64,000 nucleotides of DNA from Siphonodentalium dalli (lineage: Eukaryota; Mollusca; Scaphopoda; Gadilida; Siphonodentaliidae): positions 261,495,863 through 261,559,862 of the forward strand of contig CP136064.1 in assembly GCA_032622095.1 (NCBI GenBank), given 5' to 3'. Of this stretch, positions 56,022 to 64,000 are shown one piece after another. The translations under genes were made by a program, and so were the position numbers. The stretch's first letter is position 1. Every line of letters begins with the position of its first letter. The notes below the pieces were generated by a model, which was given only the letters and a program-made list of their open reading frames with translations, did not search any database and was not told the origin of the DNA.

Positions 56022-56489
56022 ATATTAGGAATATACTGGGTCGTGTCCTTCATATCTATGACTTCCCAGTCAGCACCGGGAAATCACATACCACTGACGG
56101 GAGTGGATGAATTGTGCTACACTAACATGTCAGACGTGTTCTCAGTGGACCCTCCGTCGAACTATTCCATGAAACAAGAGAGTATACCGGACCAATTCAT
56201 CAGGATATACAGGAGCGATATACGACCATTGGAAAGCAGAGTTAGTGCAGCGTGTACAGTTGAGACAGTCGAGAACAGGGACGTTAACCGATATCCACAT
56301 ACAATTACCGAGAAGCGGTGTGGGAGTGGGGTGTACGTGTGCGAGAGTGTTCATGTCTTCATTAAAGTCATCCGCAAATTTAAGAGTTGTGATAGACTAC
56401 CATGTGCTAAAGTTGTCTGGGAGCCAATAGTTGCAACGTGTATCATTGCGCGCGCTCATCCGCAATCAAGACCTTTGATGAACCATTGA
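56022..56489 (+). CDS. Candidate (terminal?) exon of an unrecognised gene
   Basis: It follows a good acceptor, CTATCTCGTTTCAG, and stays open to TGA at 56487. It reads ILGIYWVVSFISMTSQSAPG, GVDELCYTNMSDVFSVDPPS and MKQESIPDQFIRIYRSDIRP, a short hydrophobic start followed by a polar tail, as in the cytoplasmic end of a membrane protein. The last ~12 codons run into a minisatellite, so the true end may be earlier. No family recognised. Composition and acceptor make it the most exon-like of the four candidates. Confidence 0.32.
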   Translation: MLGIYWVVSFISMTSQSAPGNHIPLTGVDELCYTNMSDVFSVDPPSNYSMKQESIPDQFIRIYRSDIRPLESRVSAACTVETVENRDVNRYPHTITEKRCGSGVYVCESVHVFIKVIRKFKSCDRLPCAKVVWEPIVATCIIARAHPQSRPLMNH

Positions 56490-56960
56490 GGTTGTGTTTC
56501 ATAATCCACGGTTACCCGCAACCAAGACCTTTTGTGGACCATTGAGGTTGTGTTTCATAATCAATGGTTATGTGCAATCAAGACCTTTCATGAACCATTG
56601 AGGTTGTGTTTCATAATCCACGGTTACCCGCAACCAAGACCTTTTGTGGACCATTGAGGTTGTGTTTCATAATCAATGGTTATGTGCAATCAAGACCTTT
56701 CATGAACCATTGAGGTTTTGTTTCATAGTCCATGGTTATCCGATAATCAAGACCTTTGATGAGCCATTGAGGTTGTGTTTCATAATCCATGGTTATCCGA
56801 TAATCAAGACCTTTGATGAACCATTGAGGTTGTGTTTCATAATCCATGGTTATCCGCAATCAAGACTTTGATGAACCATTGCGGTTGTGTTTCATAATCC
56901 ATGGTTATGCGCAATCAAGACATTTGATGAACCATTGAGGTTGTGTTTCATAATCCATGC
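56456..56960. repeat. ~56-bp minisatellite, ~9 copies
   Basis: The unit contains CAATCAAGACCTTTGATGAA, CCATTGAGGTTGTGTTTCAT and AATCCATGGTTA. Alternating variants (CTTTTGTGGACC, CTTTCATGAACC) indicate a two-unit higher-order step in the first half. Confidence 0.9.
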
Positions 56961-57029
56961 TTACCGCGACTTCCTCGAGGCACGGACTTCAACCGGGGAA
57001 TGTGTAATTCTCTGGATGGACGGGTAATT

Positions 57030-57140
57030 AACGATACGGGTAACGCTATTGGTAACGATACGGGTAACGGATGCGGGCAATGATACTGGTAACGACAAGA
57101 GTAACGATGCGGATAACGGTACTGGCAACGATACGGTACG
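57030..57140. repeat. GGTAACGATACG short repeat
   Basis: Repeated GGTAACGATACGGGTAACG-type units, imperfect. The next segment (57180-57255) has two copies of a TTATCATTATTTCTTACATT unit resembling the spacer of the TTAA MITEs. Confidence 0.7.
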
Positions 57141-57485
57141 GACATCAACCGCGGAATGTGCAATTTTCTAACAATGTTTATAATTTTTTATCATTATTTC
57201 TTACATTCTTCAACAATTTTTTATCATTATTTCTTACATTCTTCAACAATTTTAATAATTATCACAGGCCCCTGGAAACAAACACTAATAAATATTAGGA
57301 AGCGACCCAGACCGTGACTGACGACCGCCAAAATTCCATTAGAATATGCAAGTTGTCGGTACGATATCTCGAGTTATCGTCCTTTGATTTTGTCGAGTTA
57401 TATGTTGGCAATAAGATAGAGTGGGTGAAATCTTTGGTTGGATGAATATTTAGCGAATTTAGTATAGGGATATGGTAGTTGGTTT

Positions 57486-58011
57486 CTACGGCAGCGTAGA
57501 ACCGCCACCTCCTCTTTTGTTACTAACTTGTTTAAACAAGTTACTAACTTGTTTAAACAAGTTACTAAATGGTTTAAACAAGTTAGCTAACTTGTTTAAA
57601 CAAGTTAACTCACTTGTGTAAACAAGTTAGCCAACTTGTTTAAACAAGTTACTAAATTGTTTAAACCATTTAGATAACTTGTTTAAACAATTTTGTAACT
57701 TGTTTACACAAGTTATTTAACTTGTTTAAACAAGTTAGTAACTTGTTTAAACAAGATAGCTAACTTGTTTCAGCAATCTAGTAACTTGTGTAAACAAGTT
57801 AGCTGACTTGTTTAATCAAGTTAGCTGACTTGTTTAATCAAGTTAGTTACTTGTTTAAACAAGTTAGATAACTTTTAAAACAAGTTAGATACCTTATTTA
57901 AACAAGTTAGATAACTTGTTTAAACAAGTTAATAACATGTGTACACAAGTTAGTAACTTGTTTAAACAAGTTAGTAACAAAAGAGGAGGTGGCGGTTCTA
58001 CGCTGCCGTAG
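57486..58011. mobile_element. TIR-bounded array of AACTTGTTTAAACAAGTT palindromes
   Basis: Both ends carry the same inverted terminus, CTACGGCAGCGTAGAACCGC then CACCTCCTCTTTTGTTA. Between them are roughly 20 units of about 21-24 bp, each an (often perfect) palindrome AACTTGTTTAAACAAGTT joined by AGTA, AGCT or AGAT linkers. The ends' CTACGGCAGCGTAG is itself a small inverted repeat. There is no coding sequence. Confidence 0.88.
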
Positions 58012-58423
58012 GTTTATGACTTGTGAGGCTTTGTTTTGAAATATCGTTCTAAATGATGTTTAGTTTTCGTGTCTGCCATGATTTCTGTGAGAGAAAAAAT
58101 TACTTTCCAATGAAAATTAAAATGAACTGAAAACAAATTGCTGATGGGCGCCAGACATTCAGGAACACAATTGAAGTAACTGCGCTAGTGTCGATCACAA
58201 ACCCTGTGTACCCTTCAGCACATTTTCAAACCCTGTGTTCTCTTCATCACTTTTTTGGTGAGAGTGACCCCTTCAGCACAATGATTGGATATACTCTACC
58301 TAAACCACTAATTTGTTCACTCAAATGAAGCAGTATCAACCTAAATATCAGTATTCTACAAATTACAGTCTCCAGGGTATGGAATAAACATACATCGACA
58401 CAGTCGTGAGAATTACATGTTAA

Positions 58424-58848
58424 AGGTACTCAATCCGAGTCGATAATCCCCATATGATCAGATTCCAACAACAACAACAACAACAACAAAAAGATTTTAG
58501 AAAATCCGCTTTAGTTATCAGAATCGATTAATTGCCCAAAAATAATGCTAACCACTGTCAACTAAAGTATAAAATTGTCCGAAACGTGTTATTTATCAAC
58601 ATTGTTCGACGAAATTTGGCTTTATTATCAACATAAAGTCTCTTGATTTTAGAGTTATCCATCTTCATCCGTCGGCTCGTCGACTTTTTACTGGGCCACT
58701 ATTTAGTCTTGATGGTGAAAAATAATAGAATTTCAAAAATCGATATCTAATAACTCTGAGCTTTGATAGCCACTCGAATCAAATATTTTTTTTACCCCCG
58801 AATCCAAATAAATAGTAATTGAGGGGCGCTTAATCGGATTATGCATCT
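58424..58848. mobile_element. TTAA-flanked 'AGGTACTCAATCC' family element
   Basis: TTAA at 58420-58423 and 58849-58852; ends AGGTACTCAATCCGAGTCGA and AATCGGATTATGCATCT. It contains (CAA)n near 58469, a TTGATTTTAGAGTTATCCAT stretch and TTTACCCCCGAATCC. Confidence 0.78.
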
Positions 58849-59067
58849 TTAACGTTATTGCACTCGTTTTCAGCTGTACCATCGCCTCACAACCAACTCG
58901 TGCAATAACGTGAACCAGTTCATATGCCGTTATATCTATATCTTACTCATGTGATATCATGTTATTTTACAATGATTTGTTTGCTTAATATAACATGTTT
59001 ATGCTGACAATGTTATTTTACAATGATTTGTTTGTTTAATAAAATATGTTCAATATGCTTAGATACG

Positions 59068-60490
59068 CTTATTCTGACAATCAGTGCACGTGTACACCTA
59101 TCTTATTCTGACAATCAGTGCACGTGTAAACCTATCTTATTCTGACATCAGTACACGTGTAAACATAGCTTATTCTGACAATCAGTGCACGTGTAAACCT
59201 ATCTTATTCTGACAATCAGTGCACGTGTAAACCTATCTTATTCTGACAATCAGTGTACGTGTAAACCTATCTTATTCTGACATCAGTGCACGTGTAAACC
59301 TAGCTTATTCTGACAATCAGTGCACGTGTACACCTAGCTTATTCTGACAATCAGTGCACGTGTAAACCTATCTTATTCTGACAATCAGTGCACGTGTAAA
59401 CCTATCTTATTCTGACAATCAGTGCACGTGTAAACCTATCTTATTCTGACATCAGTGCACGTGTAAACATAGCTTATTCTGACAATCAGTGCACGTGTAA
59501 ACCTAGCTTATTCTGACAATCAGTGCACGTGTAAACCTATCTTATTCTGACAATCAGTGCACGTGTAAACCTATCTTATTCTGACATCAGTGCACGTGTA
59601 AACATAGCTTATTCTGACAATCAGTGCACGTGTAAACCTATCTTATTCTGACAATCAGTGCACGTGTAAACCTATCGTATTCTGACAATCAGTGCACGTG
59701 TAAACCTAGCTTATTCTGACAATCAGTGCACGTGTAAACCTATCTTATTATGACAATCAGTGCACGTGTAAACCTATCTTATTCTGACAATAAGTGCACG
59801 TGTAAACCTAGCTTATTCTGACAATCAGTGCACGCGTAAACCGAGCTTATTCGGACAATCAGTGCACGTGTAAACCTATCTTATTCTGACAATCAGTGCA
59901 CGTGTAAACCTAGCTTATTCTGACAATCAGTGGACGTGTAAACCTAGCTTATTCTGACAATCAGTGCACGTGTAAACCGAGCTTATTCTGACAATCAATG
60001 CACGTGTAAACCTATGGTATTCTGACAATCAGTGCACGTGTAAACCTAGCTTATTCTGACAATCAGTGCACGTGTAAACCGAGCTTATTCTGACAATCAG
60101 TGCACGTGTAAACCTATCGTATTCTGACAATCAGTGCACGTGTAAACCGAGCTTATTCTGACAATCAGTGCACGTGTAAACCGAGCTTATTCTAACAATC
60201 AGTGCACGTGTAAACCTAGCTTATTCTGACAATCAGTGCACGTGTAAACCGAGCTTATTCTGACAATCAGTGCACGTGTAAACCTATCTTATTCTGACAA
60301 TCAGTGCATGTGTAAACCTATCTTATTCTGACAATCAGTGCACGTGTAAACCGAGCTTATTCTGACAATCAGTGCACGTGTAAACCTATCTTATTCTGAC
60401 AATCAGTGCACATGTAAACCTAGCTTATTCTGACAATCAGTGCACGTGTAAACCTATCTTATTCTGACAATCAGTGCACGTGTAAACATA
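59068..60490. repeat. 34-bp minisatellite, ~42 copies, each with a CACGTG E-box
   Basis: The unit is CTTATTCTGACAATCAGTGC then ACGTGTAAACCTAT. Nearly every copy keeps GCACGTGT; variants are mostly TAT/TAG/GAG at the unit end and a one-base deletion (GACATCAG). CACGTG is the canonical bHLH E-box. The flanks show no gene. Confidence 0.95.
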
Positions 60491-60494
60491 TCTC

Positions 60495-62009
60495 GACAAA
60501 CGCCTCGTAGATATATCACACACTATAAGGACCATGCTCATCGGACCTGCAAACAAAAATAAGTATAATGTAAAAACATGTACGTAATTTTAAAAAGGTA
60601 TACTATTAGGTCGACAATTACAGGAAATACATATACTATGTATAGAATTATAATGTAATAAGTTCATTTCGAATTTTCCGCACAACGGTTAGAAATGCTC
60701 TTTATGTTTATACAAACCATTCTTGTAGGATTACATATAAAGAAATACTTAATCGGAGATGTGATTAGATATTGTTTAATATATAATCCTAACCACAGGG
60801 GACACACGTGCAGGATCACTGTATTAAATTAAGATATAGTAAGCTTGTCATGTAATAAATCTTTCTGATATTAAGTCAGGGGGGGGGGGGGGCTGAAGAG
60901 ATTTTGACATGTAGACTTCAGTGTGTTCTTAGCTTGAGGGACACGTGGTATCATCCCAATGTCTATCCTCCTGTGCTATACTCTAAGCCGGAGAACGAAT
61001 GGTGGTTACCATATCAAATGGCTATATATGGCAGATAAGCATTGGTGTTAGTTCTTTTTATGACATCACATAAGATAGCATTACACAACAGTTTATTGTG
61101 ATAACTATGAGTGTAATTCTCAGCTTAAGTATGACTCTTAGCAAACAAGAAACAACAAATCCTTGTTTAGAAAAAACACAATCAATAGTAGTATCAAGTA
61201 TATGGCTGTCATTTGGCATGCTTGTATCACTATTAGTTGCGCTGTGACCTTGATTAAATTTGCATGGTGACACATTTTGAACCTCGTTTAGCTGAACTTG
61301 GCATGTTTAAATCGTATTGACAACCACTGCATATCAAAATATAATAGACCACATAGGTGGATATTATATTTATATGAGTGGTAACGTCCCGTATCCAGGT
61401 TAAAGTGATATATTTTGGATACCAGATTCTGAAATCTGGATGATGGTATTCAACAAAGTAGTCCAACCACTCTCATAGTATATATGGATTCCTTTTGAGA
61501 AGTTAGTATAAGTTATTGACCTCCCAAAACACGTTTATTCAGTTGAAATGAACACTATTATACACCAGGCTAGATCCCCGACAGCACGAAATGGTGTGTC
61601 CGGTTATTGGCTTTCCTCATTTTCAGTTAATTGGAGGTAGCTCAACAAAGTGATACGCCCAATATACGAAAGGGAACCTGGCATGAACACAGTAAGCTGG
61701 TATGGACCATTGATCGTATACAGCTAAATTATATCCCAGATTGATTTGTATGATTTATGCATGTGTTTAGTGTTTAGTGGGACAATGCATTGCGTGTGTA
61801 CATAATTTTGGCGGTCATCTTTGATCGAGAGGACAAATTGTTATATAAAAATATAACATGGTGTCACACCATACACTATACAAAAGTATTGTCATATATT
61901 TGATATAACAATTATATTTTATCATGAAATCGACCAATAGCGAACTTAAGAAAATGAGAATGGCAGCCATCTTTGTGACGTCAATAGACCACCCAGTCGC
62001 GTTCGAGGG
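60495..62009. other. No gene recognised
   Basis: AT-rich sequence with a G run at 60880-60891 and no long open frame with coding character, no known repeat of this window and no splice-site pairs that stand out. Short minus-strand open stretches at 61058-61466 have no supporting features. Confidence 0.6.
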
Positions 62010-62299
62010 GTCAGGTTACTACGTTTTCAGATATCTTCCGCTTTCGACCAGGAACCAGTCTATTCAACAAGCGACATTGAGTGCGCGCAAATAAACAGAC
62101 ACGAGAGTCGTAAAAAACAATGACAGACGACAGCTAGATAGCAATGTTCATTTACAAAGCAGTTATATCAACCTTGAGACGAAAACCATTCATTAAAATG
62201 TACTTTTACTTCCATGAACTAGAATTTAGACAGTTGTTGTCAAATTTCGCGCTGTTGACTGGTCCTTGTCTGTGTTCACCGAAAAGTTTAAAACCTGAC
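62010..62299. mobile_element. 'GTCAGGTTACTACGTTTT' TIR element, copy 2
   Basis: Left end GTCAGGTTACTACGTTTTC; right end GAAAAGTTTAAAACCTGAC (decayed). The interior matches 44698-45060 in reverse (CCTTGAGACGAAAACCATTC, CAGTTGTTGTCAAATTTCGC). Confidence 0.65.
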
Positions 62300-63022
62300 C
62301 CTTTCTGCCCCAGTGGCGGTCTGAAGTAGAGACAATATACTGGCTCATGAGCATGGTCTCTGTATTTGCTCATAATTTTCCCACGGGAGCCCAAAATCGG
62401 ACATAAGCGACTCTTCTGCTTGCGGCGGAGGAAGTCCTTAGCCTCTACCCACACAAAAGCGTACTCTCCATCGAGTACTTTTTTCGTAATTTTGTCAGAG
62501 TATAAAAATTGCGAATTTCGTTATTTCCCGTTTTATTGACCTATATTGTCCCTACTACCAAATGGTGTATGCATATTTTTTTACGTTCAAATGATTCATG
62601 TTTGTTGACCAACATCGATATGCTCTACAAATGTTAGCCTTAAACTGCCTTAAAGGGAGACTGTGTGCCAATTTTAATAAATTCCCTGTAATAACAACGA
62701 TCAAATATCAATAATATATGGAAACATTTTTAATTTGAATTGAAGGTGTCTTCTGTAAATGTCAGGTTACAGGTTATCTTAAAATAAAATTTAATAAGTT
62801 ATTTTATATTTACTTTATGGCTCCATAAACTAAGTTACAAATTTCCACATACCAGACGTAATACAATTAATTGACGTATATTGATTGGGCAACGCGTGGT
62901 ACACATCGTGTCAAATATTATGTTGATAATTATTAAGGGACGTGAATTCAAGCCATTCATTGACTATATACATTAAAATTATTGAGTATCTGAGACTATT
63001 ATGCATATAATATATCATTTAA

Positions 63023-63416
63023 CCCTTTACCCAACAAACCGGCCTAAACCGGCCAAGTAAAGCTTCAACAGCCTAAAATATCTTCGGTCTGTCTCAATAG
63101 AACCATACAAATATGGATATCATTGGAATCGGCTCCTTGACCACATTGTGATAGTTACAGTTATGCCCTGTGCCAATGCATTCTCTTATATATGCGAGTC
63201 GACCATAGGTCGCCTCGCATATATAAGAGAATGCATTGGCCTAAAAAAAAAAACTTTTTTTAACACTTTTTACCATTTTTTCTTACATTCTTTAACAATT
63301 TTACAATTTTTAATGCGTTAAGCCAATGCATTCTCTTATATATGCGAGGCGACCTATGGTCGACTCGCATATATAAGAGAATGCATTGGCACAGGGCCCT
63401 TCTGTTGGGTAAATGG
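63023..63416. mobile_element. piggyBac-like TTAA MITE 'CCCTTTACCCAACA', copy 3
   Basis: TTAA at 63019-63022 and 63417-63420, same two hairpins and the same internal AAATATGGATATCATTGGAA stretch as copies 1 and 2. One mismatch in the right end (GGGTAAATGG). Confidence 0.85.
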
Positions 63417-63756
63417 TTAATTGCTACATTTGCCTGAAAACTGTACAAAAATATCTCGATGATGAGTGTTCTATTTTTCCATTCCGGCTGATCTGTCCTA
63501 TGTAACATTACGCCCTACTCAGTAGACAGTCAAGTAATGGGAATATGGTTACCTTATTCTAAGAAGCAGAACATATAGAAACCAGCAACAACATTTGAGT
63601 ACAGTGCCCTTTACATCTGCATCAAATATTGCAAGAGTTAACGTGGAGGCAAATGATCACCCGTTTAAATGGCTAAATACTAGCTTTGTTATTTGTGTCG
63701 ATTTCAAACTTTATGAACAACCACGTTTATAAGAAATATAATTTGCCAGTCGCGTA

Positions 63757-64000
63757 GTCCAAGTCTTCTTGTACTAAAACCAGCTAAGATATTGGGATGG
63801 CGATGCTGGTGTTTAGTCCAAGCCCGCTTGTATACCAATCCTATCACACGAGTTACGCCCACGATCTGTGGCGGGAATTTGTGGTGTATTTTACTCGATT
63901 TACCTAGCAAATCACTACATGATGCTATATACATCGGAAAGGCTTACATCTTATGGTCATAATGGTGTATAATAATCTAACTTTAATGTTAAATTACACA
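63757..64000. mobile_element. End of a second MULE-like element, cut by the window edge
   Basis: Starting GTCCAAGTCTTCTTGTACTA, it matches the reverse complement of 18270 down to 18028, including GTGGCGGGAATTTGTGGTGT and ACATCTTATGGTCATAATGG. The other end lies outside the window. Confidence 0.78.

Overview
The window is AT-rich animal nuclear DNA with spliceosomal introns, dense short transposon remnants and minisatellites. The many ACATGTA-rich tracts, the CCCGTTTT/AAAACGGG hairpin followed by GTCTGTCTGTCCGT-type repeat (22.76 kb), the diverged 'ATAACTC' interspersed repeats and a DmsR-like peptide receptor suggest a lophotrochozoan, most probably a mollusc. The species cannot be named from the sequence. 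No bacterial, plasmid, phage or CRISPR features are present.

Layout. 0-2 kb holds old repeats and the probable promoter of the first gene. 2.0-21.7 kb is one six-exon gene on the + strand, read here as the PRKRIP1 homologue (PRKR-interacting protein 1, a step-2 spliceosome and dsRNA-binding protein). Its exons total about 490 bp; the rest is introns full of elements: two head-to-head broken LINEs, nested TIR elements, a MULE-like element with a 10-bp target duplication, and several MITE families. 22-35 kb has no recognised gene. It contains a 45-bp minisatellite grown from a MITE arm (25.3-26.1 kb), a 3.5-kb element with about 470-bp inverted termini (28.1-31.7 kb) and a LINE 3' relic (33.3 kb). 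35.6-36.75 kb is an intact, intronless class A GPCR of the myosuppressin/DmsR-like group, followed by a decayed tandem copy of its own 3' third. 37-64 kb is mostly repeats: foldbacks, TTAA-flanked MITEs, an inverted tRNA-SINE pair, a field of palindromes, and minisatellites with units of 22, 23, 56 and 34 bp. Four open stretches between 45.3 and 56.5 kb have plausible splice sites and may be exons of an unrecognised gene; confidence is low.

The two clear genes have no evident functional link. The most unusual material is repeat architecture: several different MITE families all bounded by TTAA and sometimes sharing a single TTAA; one ~67-bp hairpin module inside MITEs with different termini and different target duplications; a minisatellite visibly derived from a MITE arm; and a TIR-bounded array of near-perfect palindromes.
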